Source: JAFLDD01 sp049314715 (GTDB lineage Bacteria; Pseudomonadota; Alphaproteobacteria; Rickettsiales; UBA3002). From it: DNA of 38,874 bases. A program made the position numbers and the translations under genes. Positions 1 to 8,181 of this stretch are shown piece after piece (position 1 is the first letter of the stretch; every line of letters begins with the position of its first letter). Below the pieces are notes generated by a model. The model was not told the DNA's origin, made no database searches, and saw nothing but the letters and a program-made list of their open reading frames with translations. The stretch covers positions 1 to 38,874 of the forward strand of contig JBMOEL010000002.1 of the NCBI GenBank assembly GCA_049314715.1, written 5' to 3'.

Positions 1-59
1 GCCATTCCGGTAACCGATGGATTGAAAACCATGCAGGCCGTGGCAAACCTTAAAAAGGC

Positions 60-539
60 CTATGCTGATAAAGGAAAAGAGGTGGTGCTCAGCATTGAGA
101 AAGGAATCGTGCTGGGCATGATTTGTAGAAATCCGATGACAAAAGCAATTTTAATGACCAGCAGCATCCCGCGCTGTGCAACTTGTCCCTCACCTTGTAA
201 TATCTTCACACCGAAAAAGGTAATGACTAGTACGAGGAACGCCATGATGGTTGGCTGCAGTAAATCTACGAACGCAATCGCCATTTGCTCACCTGCAGTC
301 TCGACAGTGTACATGACGCACGGCACAATCGCACCCGTGAGTGTGCCATAATCACTGCAAGATTTTCGTGCGCCATTCGCATCAACGGTTTCCATAGCAC
401 CAGAGATTGCAGGATTACCGCCACCACCCGCAGCGCCTGGTGGTGTTAAACCTAGAGCCGCAGCGTCCAGCGCATAGCTAGGCGCTGCTTGCACCAGCAG
501 GAACATAACGAGAGCTAACTGTAACAAAGCGCGCACCAT
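60..539 (-). CDS. virB6: VirB6-like T4SS inner-membrane protein, second copy, truncated
   Basis: 159 residues. It opens with a signal peptide (about residues 1-24, ending PSYALDA), then a Gly/Pro-rich stretch, then a segment that matches the upstream VirB6 copy position by position: C61-x2-Y, IVPCV at 71-75, T-x-E at 78-80, FFGV at 108-111, an R near 123, IKIAFV at 129-134 and FLQ at 137-139. These are two membrane segments of the TrbL/VirB6 family, which forms the inner-membrane channel part of type IV secretion systems. After FLQ the similarity stops, and a TAG at 60-62 ends the frame. Family members are normally 300 residues or more with at least five membrane segments, so this copy is cut short. 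It lies 4 bases after the stop of the preceding virB6 and belongs to the same minus-strand operon. A frameshift, a pseudogene or an assembly-edge error are all possible. Identity as a VirB6 paralogue is fairly sure; intactness is doubtful. Confidence 0.7.
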   Translation of the reverse strand: MVRALLQLALVMFLLVQAAPSYALDAAALGLTPPGAAGGGGNPAISGAMETVDANGARKSCSDYGTLTGAIVPCVMYTVETAGEQMAIAFVDLLQPTIMAFLVLVITFFGVKILQGEGQVAQRGMLLVIKIAFVIGFLQIMPSTIPFSMLSTTSFPLSA

Positions 540-543
540 GATT

Positions 544-2109
544 TTAAGTTCCCTGTCGCCGTGTCGTCATCGCGCTACTCATTTGCCTACCCATTTGGCC
601 AGACATAGCGCTTTGCCATTTCCATCCGCCCGCCAGACCAAAGACGTTCGGCGTGGTGCGGAAGCTACCCACCAAGTCGTTGGCGATTTGTGGCACGACT
701 TTCATCAGCGCGTTCACGATAAATGACATCACCATCATCAGAATGGCCGAGGCCATCAGCTCATCCATGAATGCTTTTTCTATAGGATCGGTAGTATCTT
801 CATCCTCTAAGAAGCCTTCCCCAGCGTCAGTTGGCGGAACGACTTCGGGTCTGCGTGCATGAGCCAGCTTATTCCAATCAATCTCACGGATAGTGACACC
901 AACCACCCAACCTTGCGCACAGTTTTGTGCAGCCTCAACACTCTCGGTGCATTCGGAATCAAAATAAGGGACGACGCCCGGTCTATTCTCGCCCTCTGGC
1001 GCTTCACCGTTTGATCCTTGGGCTTTCAATTCCGGCCCTTCAACTCTTTTGCCATAGCCGTCTTTACTTTGAATATATGCATTGAGATTAAACCCGCTCG
1101 CTTTCGCTTCATCACCCGCGATAGTACGTACAAAGGATTGGTCGCCTGAAAATACCGTTACATCCAACGCGGCGCACGCAAAACTTACGAAGGTAACAAC
1201 AATGACGGGCTGCAAAGCGAATGATACGACCAGCCCCACCCAGTTATCAAAATACTGCTTGGTTTGACGGAACATGACGAGTGGTATGAAGAGCGGGCCA
1301 ATCAGCATCATGAATAGAATACCAATATAGGACATGAGGAATACGAATACGACTTTCACCAAGAAGAACAGCATGGTGTAAAGGAAACCTAATCCGATGA
1401 TGCCGATGATAAAACCCGGAACAGATGAAAAAATCGCCGAACCAAAAAAGGCAAATAAACCACGCGCTAGGCCAACTCCCGTAAGCTTTATGTTTGTTGT
1501 TTCGGTACCGCCTTCACCCATATCAATACCGAACGTTGTATCCATCAAACAATCCAAGCGCTGCCAGATGGTATCTTGTCCCTCCATGCAGCCAGATGCG
1601 GTGGGGTGATTGATATTTGAAAAACTGAACATCGACGCGGAAAGCGCATCCATCGAGTCGACGACCCAATGATAGAGCATGTCCGTATTCTGCACGAAAT
1701 AAACGACAAAACTTAGCTTGATAAGCATTACCATGGTATCGCGCGCAACGTTTTCGACCATACCGCCCGCGAGCATCACACCGTAGAAAATCACTGTTAG
1801 CGTAAGGAATCCCATGACGATGCCCGTTAGCATCGGCGTGAATTGCTCAAAAAACGCTTCACTTGCATTTTCGAGCGTGTCACGCACACACATGACGATA
1901 CGATTAGCAATACCATCATACTCGTCACATTGCGCGACCATGCCATTGCCTGTAGGTGCGGCTGCTGCTGCATTAAAATTCAAATTTAAATTCAAATCTA
2001 AATCCACTGCGTAGGCGGCATGAAGCGGGGCAAACAACAGCCAAACCGCCATACATAATGAAGCAACGACACAAAGCTTTTTGAGAATTTGCGTTGCGCC
2101 AATTGTCAT
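544..2109 (-). CDS. virB6: VirB6/TrbL family type IV secretion inner-membrane protein
   Basis: About 521 residues. A signal peptide or first membrane segment (roughly 10-36) precedes a short Asp/Leu/Asn-alternating run. Membrane segments follow near 94-117, 128-143 and 218-320 (several, very hydrophobic), with a last one near 450-475; the soluble loop between the last two holds several Cys. This is the VirB6 polytopic layout, and VirB6 forms part of the inner-membrane translocation pore with VirB3, VirB4, VirB8 and VirB10. I chose the ATG at 2107-2109: GAGGTG lies 5 bases upstream, whereas the GTG at 2113-2115 overlaps that ribosome binding site. The virB4 stop at 2112-2114 lies inside this region, so translation is probably coupled. 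Immediately downstream is a second, shorter paralogue. The arrangement virB3-virB4-virB6-virB6 resembles the rvh/vir clusters of Rickettsiales. Confidence 0.87.
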   Translation of the reverse strand: MTIGATQILKKLCVVASLCMAVWLLFAPLHAAYAVDLDLNLNLNFNAAAAAPTGNGMVAQCDEYDGIANRIVMCVRDTLENASEAFFEQFTPMLTGIVMGFLTLTVIFYGVMLAGGMVENVARDTMVMLIKLSFVVYFVQNTDMLYHWVVDSMDALSASMFSFSNINHPTASGCMEGQDTIWQRLDCLMDTTFGIDMGEGGTETTNIKLTGVGLARGLFAFFGSAIFSSVPGFIIGIIGLGFLYTMLFFLVKVVFVFLMSYIGILFMMLIGPLFIPLVMFRQTKQYFDNWVGLVVSFALQPVIVVTFVSFACAALDVTVFSGDQSFVRTIAGDEAKASGFNLNAYIQSKDGYGKRVEGPELKAQGSNGEAPEGENRPGVVPYFDSECTESVEAAQNCAQGWVVGVTIREIDWNKLAHARRPEVVPPTDAGEGFLEDEDTTDPIEKAFMDELMASAILMMVMSFIVNALMKVVPQIANDLVGSFRTTPNVFGLAGGWKWQSAMSGQMGRQMSSAMTTRRQGT

Positions 2110-2111
2110 GC

Positions 2112-4508
2112 TCACACCTCTTTCACACGTTTGGTGAAAATTGGTAGCCAGACTTCAGGATCATCCCCCACCTGCTTGCGGATTTCATCTAGCAATCCGA
2201 CCGTCTCTGCGCGACCAGAGAGCACGCTAATCACATCATCCATACCACTTAAATCAATGCGCGCCACGACGACGTCTTTGCCTTGTTTGACCAAGAAATA
2301 GCGCGTACCAGGGTCGGTGTTCTTCAGAAGATTAAACTCACGTTCCGATAACATGAATGCTTTACGATACGCGTCTGTTGCTTTGGGGTTGGGCAAGAAA
2401 ATTTGCGTGGCGGTTTGTTGAATCAACGTGTCCGAAATATCAGAATTCACCGCATCTTCCACCGACTGGGTTGCGAACACCACCATACCGTTGAGTTTTC
2501 GCAGCGTCTTCAACCAATCTTTAATTTTGCTAGCAAACACCTTGTTATCAATCAGCGCCCATGCCTCATCGAGAATGATCATGGTCGGTGTACCGTCCAG
2601 CGCTAACTGGATGCGGTGGAAAAGATAAAGCAGCACGGGAATTAGGCACACGCGATTACTGAGCACATCGCCCATCTCAAACCCAAAAACGGTACTGGAG
2701 CGAAAATCCATCACGTCTTCTACATGGTCGAAAATTTGCGCATAGCGCCCGTCGGAATGCCATGGCTTGAGACGCGTGGCGAGTGTGCCTGGGCCTTCCA
2801 AACCAAAGAACGCCGCGAGATTATGCAAGACGCGATCGCCCTTATTGAGCTTATAAAGCCCTTCAATCGCGCGCTGGATAATTTCATAATCCTCGGCTGT
2901 GACGGGCTCATCATTCACAGAAACCAATGCGCTTAACCATTCGGCAATGAAGCTACGATTCTCCATCGTATCGTCGAGTTGTAATGGATTGAAGTAGCAA
3001 CGTCTGCCTGGATCAATATGCGTATACTTTCCGCCAAGCGCACGCACGAAAATATCAACACCACGGTCTTTATCGAACATGAACATGCGACAATTATATT
3101 TTTGTGCCTGCGCGCAGAGGAAGTTCATGAGCACGGTTTTACCAGCACCAGTGGGCCCGATGATGGTGGTATGCCCCACATCGCGCGCGTGGAAATTAAA
3201 GTAAAATGGCGTGCCCGATGTGGTATCAAATACGGTGACCGCATCACCCCAATGATTGTCGGTTGCTTTACCAACAGGGTAGTTATGCATGGCGGCGAAG
3301 CCCGCAATATTGAGCGTGTTGATTTTCGCCTTACGGCCAACAAAATCAAAATTCGCGGGCAGTTGCGCCCAATAACATTGCTCAAGAATCATCTTCTCGC
3401 GAATCGGGTTGATGCCGACATTCACCATTTCCGCAATCACCATCGAAAGCGCGCCTTCTAGCGCGGCCAGCGAATCCTCGATGCAGGTAACCGTCAAATG
3501 ATGCTCACCGAATGCGATATGGCCGGACATCGCCATATCCAGTGCGTCGGAGATTTCGCGCACCTGCGATACCGCAACGTCCTGTGAGTTAGACATGCGG
3601 CGTTGTTGCAATTGCATGGCGCCAATATTCGTTTGGCGATTTAGAAACTGATAAGACTGCGCTACAATAAATTCGAATGGCAACTGTAAGAACGCGTCCA
3701 TAATGCCTGCCGCTGTGGCGGGCGAGTATTCCTTGATGCTGATAATCCCCGCATATTTCACGCCTGTTGGGGTGCGAATCTCAATGGCACGATTACCGAA
3801 ATAAAGGCGATTCATGGGGATATACTGCGAAATGGGCATAGAAGGCACGAGCATGGGCTGTGAATCACCGCCATTTACCAACCGTCCTAAAAATTCGAGC
3901 GGTTCGGAGATGGGGCCAAACTCCGTTTGCTTAGTGGTGAGTACGCGCGCGCCATAATCCTTAAAGGTGGCGAGCACGCGGTAGACTGCTTCTTTCAGCT
4001 CTTTATGTGCCTCACGTAACTGCACCGCTTCGGATTCTTTGTCCGCCTTGCTTTCAATTTTTTGGAACATCGTCTCAAATTTCGCGACGCCCTTCGTGTC
4101 TTGCTTGCGAACAATGGTGATATAAAGCTCATTCACAAAACTCGATTTTGAGTGGTGTTTTTGCTTCCACCTGTCATCCAGTGTTTTGGCGAAACCTTTG
4201 GGCATTTCACCACCAGGATAGCCCGTTTGCCTACGGCGCACCATGTGGAACCACATGGAAAACGTGCCCTCCGCCATCGACTTGTAGAGCGAGTTACGCA
4301 CCATTTTTTTCATATCGACAACGTCATCATCTGCCGTTTCGAAAGAGAAACCATCTACCTTGATGATCTGTAGCAGTTCTTTGTTTTTGGTGATGATGGT
4401 GTCTTTGTCCCAATGATAATCATAAGGAATGAACGTCGCGGCAGAAACCTCACGCTTGGAGACGCGCGCTTTCGAGACCGTACGTTTTTTCAACTGACCA
4501 AGCAGCAT
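2112..4508 (-). CDS. virB4: VirB4 type IV secretion ATPase
   Basis: 798 residues, the usual VirB4/CagE length. The C-terminal ATPase domain has Walker A GPTGAGKT at about 451-458 and Walker B with TMIILDEAW at about 642-650, followed by an FATQSVEDA stretch typical of the family. The N-terminal half (to about 400) is the CagE/TrbE/VirB4 N-domain. VirB4 is the cytoplasmic-face ATPase that powers assembly of the secretion channel and substrate transfer. Its ATG overlaps the virB3 stop by one base (TGATG), and its stop is overlapped by the translation-initiation region of virB6, so virB3-virB4-virB6 is one coupled operon. All nucleotide-binding residues expected for an active enzyme are present. 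Very confident. Confidence 0.96.
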   Translation of the reverse strand: MLLGQLKKRTVSKARVSKREVSAATFIPYDYHWDKDTIITKNKELLQIIKVDGFSFETADDDVVDMKKMVRNSLYKSMAEGTFSMWFHMVRRRQTGYPGGEMPKGFAKTLDDRWKQKHHSKSSFVNELYITIVRKQDTKGVAKFETMFQKIESKADKESEAVQLREAHKELKEAVYRVLATFKDYGARVLTTKQTEFGPISEPLEFLGRLVNGGDSQPMLVPSMPISQYIPMNRLYFGNRAIEIRTPTGVKYAGIISIKEYSPATAAGIMDAFLQLPFEFIVAQSYQFLNRQTNIGAMQLQQRRMSNSQDVAVSQVREISDALDMAMSGHIAFGEHHLTVTCIEDSLAALEGALSMVIAEMVNVGINPIREKMILEQCYWAQLPANFDFVGRKAKINTLNIAGFAAMHNYPVGKATDNHWGDAVTVFDTTSGTPFYFNFHARDVGHTTIIGPTGAGKTVLMNFLCAQAQKYNCRMFMFDKDRGVDIFVRALGGKYTHIDPGRRCYFNPLQLDDTMENRSFIAEWLSALVSVNDEPVTAEDYEIIQRAIEGLYKLNKGDRVLHNLAAFFGLEGPGTLATRLKPWHSDGRYAQIFDHVEDVMDFRSSTVFGFEMGDVLSNRVCLIPVLLYLFHRIQLALDGTPTMIILDEAWALIDNKVFASKIKDWLKTLRKLNGMVVFATQSVEDAVNSDISDTLIQQTATQIFLPNPKATDAYRKAFMLSEREFNLLKNTDPGTRYFLVKQGKDVVVARIDLSGMDDVISVLSGRAETVGLLDEIRKQVGDDPEVWLPIFTKRVKEV

Positions 4509-4804
4509 CAGAACACGTCATACGAGTTAGTGTGATGGTGATAACCGCGATTCCACGTGAGGAAGCCTTTGCTTAGACGCAGCATCCACAGTTCCACTGC
4601 ACGCGGCTCTTTCATACAAAGCAAATAGCCGAAGCCGTGAATGAATACGCCGTAGAAGAACGAGGTGAAGTCCGCCGTGTTGATGAACATGCTCATCGTG
4701 ATCATCGCGTTGACCACGAAATACATGTAGCTCACGCCCGCAATCATGGGCGGTCTAGCAAGACCTTGGAATAACGGATCGGCTTTGAGTCGGCCACCGG
4801 CCAT
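4508..4804 (-). CDS. virB3: VirB3 type IV secretion inner-membrane protein
   Basis: 98 residues from the ATG at 4802-4804, which has AGGGGTGG a few bases upstream; the open frame extends further but that start lacks such a site. The sequence has an LFQGLARPPM start, two adjacent hydrophobic segments (about 22-40 and 45-62) and a short charged tail, the standard VirB3 pattern and length. VirB3 is a small inner-membrane partner of VirB4 in type IV secretion. It is the first gene of the visible operon and is translationally coupled to virB4. The identification rests on topology, size, the family-like LARPP motif and its position before virB4. Confidence 0.85.
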   Translation of the reverse strand: MAGGRLKADPLFQGLARPPMIAGVSYMYFVVNAMITMSMFINTADFTSFFYGVFIHGFGYLLCMKEPRAVELWMLRLSKGFLTWNRGYHHHTNSYDVF

Positions 4805-4859
4805 GGTACCACCCCTTTTTGCCCGCAAATTGTTTTGAATTTCTTAGTGTTAGCGAGCA

Positions 4860-5027
4860 CGCTAGCATTTTATGAAAATTCTACCAAGGAATACTTAAGT
4901 TTTGGTTAAGAGAGGGGGATGGTTGTTAGTAGTTTTGTGGCATTTTTGTTATGAGAACCTGCGTAGCGCCGTAGCTGCGCGAGCCGCTTGCGGCGGGGGA
5001 GTCGCGAGGGGGTAAGACCCCCTCGAA
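4860..5027. repeat. intergenic hairpins between virB3 and ftsY
   Basis: The roughly 220 bases between ftsY and virB3 hold no gene. Two perfect inverted repeats stand out: GCCGC-TT-GCGGC at 4983-4994, and CGAGGGGG / CCCCCTCG at 5005-5012 / 5018-5025 with a 5-base loop. The latter sits 2 bases past the ftsY stop. Neither is followed by a T-run on either strand, so they are poor intrinsic terminators; they may stabilise the ftsY mRNA 3' end or be remnants of a dispersed GC-rich repeat. Nearer virB3, CTTAA and TTAAG flank a short spacer around 4893-4910, a possible but unsupported operator. Confidence 0.5.
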
Positions 5028-6017
5028 CTAAGATTTTACACCGACCAGAGCCTTGGCAAATGCTTCTGCGTCAAAGGCTTGCAAATCGGCGACGCCCTCA
5101 CCCACCCCAATCGCGTGAATCGGCAGGCCAAATTGTTCGGCCAATGCCACGACGACACCTGCTTTTGCTGTACCGTCGAGCTTGGTGACGATAAGCCCTG
5201 TCACCCCTGCAGTATCCTTGAATGCTGCGACTTGCGAAAGCGCGTTTTGGCCAGTCGTTGCGTCAAGCACCTGAATCACGGCGCTGGGTGCGGTACCATC
5301 TATTTTTTGAATGGAACGGATGATTTTTTGTAGCTCGGCCATGAGGTTGTCTTTGGTGTGCAACCGCCCTGCGGTATCGATGAATAACAGATCGATATGT
5401 TCGTGCTTCGCCTGCTCCATTGCGCGGTAAGCAACTGCCGCAGGGTCTGAGTTTTCTGCACCTGTAATACACGGCACATCGGCGCGTTTTGCCCATTCCA
5501 AAAGCTGCTCCACTGCGGCGGCGCGGAAGGTGTCAGCGGCCGCCAACATCACCTTTTTACCTTGTGATTTATAGTGCGAGGCGAGCTTACCAATGGTCGT
5601 TGTTTTACCGTTACCATTCACGCCGACGACGAGAATACATATAGGTTTGTCCGCTACTCCCTCCCCCACAGGGGGAGGGTTGGGGTGGGGGCATAAGGGC
5701 ACGTTCAACGTATCCATAAGCCCCCCTCCTAACCTCCCCCCCCCTCCTAACCTCCCCCCTGCGGGGGGAGGAACAGCCACTACTAATCGCCTTGCAATCG
5801 CCTCGGCAAGTAGGTTTTTTATTTCATCTTCGGTAATATCCTTATCGACGCGACCTTGCGAAATTTCGGCAACGATGCTCGCTGCAGCCTTGGCGCCCAC
5901 ATCGCTCATGATGAGCAGTTCTTCTAACTCCTCTAATGTCGCTGCATCTAATTTTTTATGGGTAAAAATTTCTGCGAAGCGCGAGGAAGTTTTGAAAAGT
6001 CCAGAGAAAAGACTCAT
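5028..6017 (-). CDS. ftsY: FtsY, signal recognition particle receptor GTPase
   Basis: 329 residues. FtsY docks SRP-ribosome complexes at the inner membrane; its partner Ffh is encoded at 13937-15289. The N domain covers about 1-80. The G domain begins near 126 with G1 GVNGNGKTTTIGKLA, then DTAGR (G3), TKLDGTAKAG (G4) and GVGE near the end. There is no long acidic N-terminal A domain, as in many alphaproteobacteria. The oddity is residues about 82-124, a Pro/Gly-rich segment (PPPAGGRLGGG ... PHPNPPPVGEG) lying exactly in the linker between the N and G domains and encoded by GC-rich palindromic repeat DNA (see that feature). The reading frame is kept through it and all GTPase motifs follow intact, so the protein is probably functional. 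It is preceded by mtaB with a 3-base gap. Confidence 0.96.
   Translation of the reverse strand: MSLFSGLFKTSSRFAEIFTHKKLDAATLEELEELLIMSDVGAKAAASIVAEISQGRVDKDITEDEIKNLLAEAIARRLVVAVPPPAGGRLGGGGRLGGGLMDTLNVPLCPHPNPPPVGEGVADKPICILVVGVNGNGKTTTIGKLASHYKSQGKKVMLAAADTFRAAAVEQLLEWAKRADVPCITGAENSDPAAVAYRAMEQAKHEHIDLLFIDTAGRLHTKDNLMAELQKIIRSIQKIDGTAPSAVIQVLDATTGQNALSQVAAFKDTAGVTGLIVTKLDGTAKAGVVVALAEQFGLPIHAIGVGEGVADLQAFDAEAFAKALVGVKS
5646..5776 (-). repeat. GC-rich palindromic repeat cluster inside ftsY
   Basis: About 130 bases made almost wholly of G- or C-runs inside the ftsY frame. There are two perfect 9-bp hairpins with 3-base loops: CCCTCCCCC / GGGGGAGGG at 5659-5667 / 5671-5679, and CCTCCCCCC / GGGGGGAGG at 5751-5759 / 5763-5771. 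The block CCCCTCCTAACCTCCCCCC at 5741-5759 is nearly repeated just before it (5722-5740). In addition 5671-5699 can pair with 5714-5741 in a long imperfect hairpin around a unique 14-base centre. In the ftsY frame it encodes PHPNPPPVGEG, a peptide I recognise as the typical chance translation of dispersed alphaproteobacterial palindromic repeats. It resembles the way Rickettsia palindromic elements lodge in-frame within genes. Confidence 0.85.
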
Positions 6018-6020
6018 GGC

Positions 6021-7259
6021 TCAGGCCGCAAATAGCATGTTGGGTGATGCACTCGCCACACTGACAGCACAAAGCGAACCGACAGGCATTTCATGAGTGA
6101 GTGTCACGGGCGCGAAGGTTTCGCTATGTCCTGTTTTGCCGCCCTGCTCGACCACGATATTGATGGTTTTACCTACACACGTTTGTAGATATATCGTGAC
6201 TTGCTTTTCACCTGCTTCGCGCAAACGCGCAGCGCGTTCTTTGCGCAAGGCCATCGCAACTTGCGGCATTTTCGCAGCGGGCGTGCCCGCGCGCGCGGAG
6301 TATGGGAAAACGTGCAGATACGTCAGATTCGCTTCCTCCACCAAACGCAAAGTGTTCTCGAACATTGCATCCGTCTCGGTTGGGAAGCCCGCAATAATAT
6401 CTGCGCCGTACACCATATCAGGGCGCAACTGACGCACTTTTTCACAAAACTCGACGATATCTTTGCGTAAGTGGCGGCGCTTCATGCGCTTCAACACCAT
6501 GTCATCACCCGCTTGCAAACTGACATGCAGATGGGGCATCAAGCGCGGCTCTTCCGCGATAAGTCGATAGAGATCATCATCCACTTCCACTGCATCAATC
6601 GACGAAAGGCGCAGGCGTTTTAGCTCCGGCACTTGCGCCAATACACGGCGCATCATTTGGCCGAGTGTTGGCTCGCCCGGCAAATCCTTGCCGTAATCGG
6701 AAACATCTACACCCGTAAACACGACTTCATTGTAGCCATTCTCAACCAGCGTGCGCACTTGCGCGACGATTTCGCCGATAGGAACGGAACGCGAATTACC
6801 GCGACCATAGGGAATAATACAAAACGTGCAGCGATGGTTGCAGCCATTCTGCACTTGAATGAAGGCACGTGCACGACCATCGAACGACGCAACGAGATGC
6901 GATGCGGTTTCTTTCACCGACATAATATCATTCACCTGCGCGCGCTCAGTATCCACGCTCAAATACGGCGCAGCCTTCATCTTCTCATCATTGCCGAGAA
7001 CAGCGTTCACCTCGGGCATTGCTTTGAAATCTTCGGCGTGTACTTGCGCTGCACAGCCCGTAACAATGATACGCGCATTGGGGTTCTCGCGCCGCGCACG
7101 ACGAATCGACTGGCGCGCTTGTTTCTCGGCTTCCGCTGTCACCGCGCAGGTATTGAAAATAATGGTGTCTTTCAGCCCCGCCGCTTCGGCGTGAGTCTTC
7201 ATCACTTCGCTTTCGTAAGTGTTCAGGCGGCAACCAAATGTGACAACATTAACCGACAT
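6021..7259 (-). CDS. mtaB: MtaB, tRNA t6A37 methylthiotransferase
   Basis: 412 residues. A radical-SAM enzyme that adds a methylthio group to t6A at position 37 of ANN-decoding tRNAs. The N-terminal UPF0004 domain has the three cluster cysteines C10 (TFGCRLN), C38 (NTCAV) and C69 (VTGCA). The radical-SAM motif CNHRCTFC gives C140, C144 and C147. The C-terminal region (about 350-412) is a TRAM-like domain. The presence of t6A-type MiaB-family features and the dapF-mtaB-ftsY context, common in alphaproteobacteria, favours MtaB over MiaB or RimO. The start overlaps the end of dapF by 11 bases, so the two are likely co-transcribed and coupled. Confidence 0.93.
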   Translation of the reverse strand: MSVNVVTFGCRLNTYESEVMKTHAEAAGLKDTIIFNTCAVTAEAEKQARQSIRRARRENPNARIIVTGCAAQVHAEDFKAMPEVNAVLGNDEKMKAAPYLSVDTERAQVNDIMSVKETASHLVASFDGRARAFIQVQNGCNHRCTFCIIPYGRGNSRSVPIGEIVAQVRTLVENGYNEVVFTGVDVSDYGKDLPGEPTLGQMMRRVLAQVPELKRLRLSSIDAVEVDDDLYRLIAEEPRLMPHLHVSLQAGDDMVLKRMKRRHLRKDIVEFCEKVRQLRPDMVYGADIIAGFPTETDAMFENTLRLVEEANLTYLHVFPYSARAGTPAAKMPQVAMALRKERAARLREAGEKQVTIYLQTCVGKTINIVVEQGGKTGHSETFAPVTLTHEMPVGSLCAVSVASASPNMLFAA

Positions 7260-8073
7260 ATTCGCCCTTGAATACGTAGGCCACGGGCCCCGTCATCAAG
7301 ACACGACCATTACCTTCGCCTTGTATCCATTCAATCTCCAGCGTACCACCCGGAAGTTCCACGCTTACTTTACGCGCGCAGAGTTCGCGGCGCACAGCGG
7401 CAACCACCGCAGCACAGGCAGCGGAACCACAGGCGAGCGTTTCACCCGTACCGCGTTCCCACACTTTCATGCGTAGACGATTCGCATCAAGCACTTGCAC
7501 GGCGCTGATATTGGCGCGCTCAGGGAAGAGTGGATTCACTTCCAACTTTTTGCCCCACTCACCCATACGCACGAAGTTGGTATCGCGCACGAAGAAAATC
7601 GCGTGTGGGTTGCCCATGTTCACGGCGACAGGGTCCATCAACCCGCCTTCTTCTAAACCGAGGTGCAGCGTATTGCGCGATTCGCTGAGCGGAATCTGCT
7701 GCCAGTCCCATTTTGGTTCGCCCATATCGACTTGAACCAAGTCTGCACCGATACGCGTTGCATTAACTACGCCAGCACCTGTTTCGATAGTTACCTTATC
7801 TTTCTTTAATTCGCGCATCAGCATGTCGCCCACGCAACGCGACGCATTGCCGCAGGTCGAAATTTTCGACCCATCACAGTTATATATATGCATGTAAGCA
7901 TCAGCGGTTTTGGAATTGTCGATGACCACCAGTTGATCGCAACCAATACCCAAGCGCCTGTCAGCGAGATGCTTCGCCAAGGCTTCGTCGATTTTCAATG
8001 CATGTTTACGCACATCAATGACTACAAAGTCATTGCCGGTGCCGTGCATTTTTTGGAATGGTATGTTGCTCAT
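7249..8073 (-). CDS. dapF: Diaminopimelate epimerase DapF
   Basis: 274 residues. Interconverts LL- and meso-diaminopimelate for lysine and peptidoglycan synthesis in the cytoplasm. Both catalytic cysteines are visible: C74 in CGNASRCVG and C215 in ACGSAACAA, with the two mirror-image half-domains around them. The first motif departs from the textbook CGNGAR; CGNA-T/S-RCVG is the form I associate with alphaproteobacteria, so this is not damage. First gene of the dapF-mtaB-ftsY block; no ribosome binding site better than a weak one is seen, and the intergenic region with ssb is 108 bases. Confidence 0.96.
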   Translation of the reverse strand: MSNIPFQKMHGTGNDFVVIDVRKHALKIDEALAKHLADRRLGIGCDQLVVIDNSKTADAYMHIYNCDGSKISTCGNASRCVGDMLMRELKKDKVTIETGAGVVNATRIGADLVQVDMGEPKWDWQQIPLSESRNTLHLGLEEGGLMDPVAVNMGNPHAIFFVRDTNFVRMGEWGKKLEVNPLFPERANISAVQVLDANRLRMKVWERGTGETLACGSAACAAVVAAVRRELCARKVSVELPGGTLEIEWIQGEGNGRVLMTGPVAYVFKGEYVG

Positions 8074-8181
8074 AGTCCGCGCTTATAGCGCAGCCAAAGG
8101 CTTAAGCGCCATTAAAAAATAACCCACGCTTGGACGGCCGTTGAGGCCGAAAGCCCCAGCGGCGCTTGAGCGCACTAAATA

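Noticed and set aside
22..351. 109-residue plus-strand open frame at the left edge
   Set aside because: It lies antisense to the VirB6-like copy, whose conserved motifs are on the minus strand; no ribosome binding site or family features in the plus frame.
6633..7271. 212-residue plus-strand open frame
   Set aside because: Antisense to mtaB, whose radical-SAM motifs are clear; the translation is His/Arg-rich as expected for an antisense frame.
7849..7872. DapF motif CGNASR instead of CGNGAR, suspected damage
   Set aside because: The catalytic cysteine is present and this variant is usual in alphaproteobacteria.
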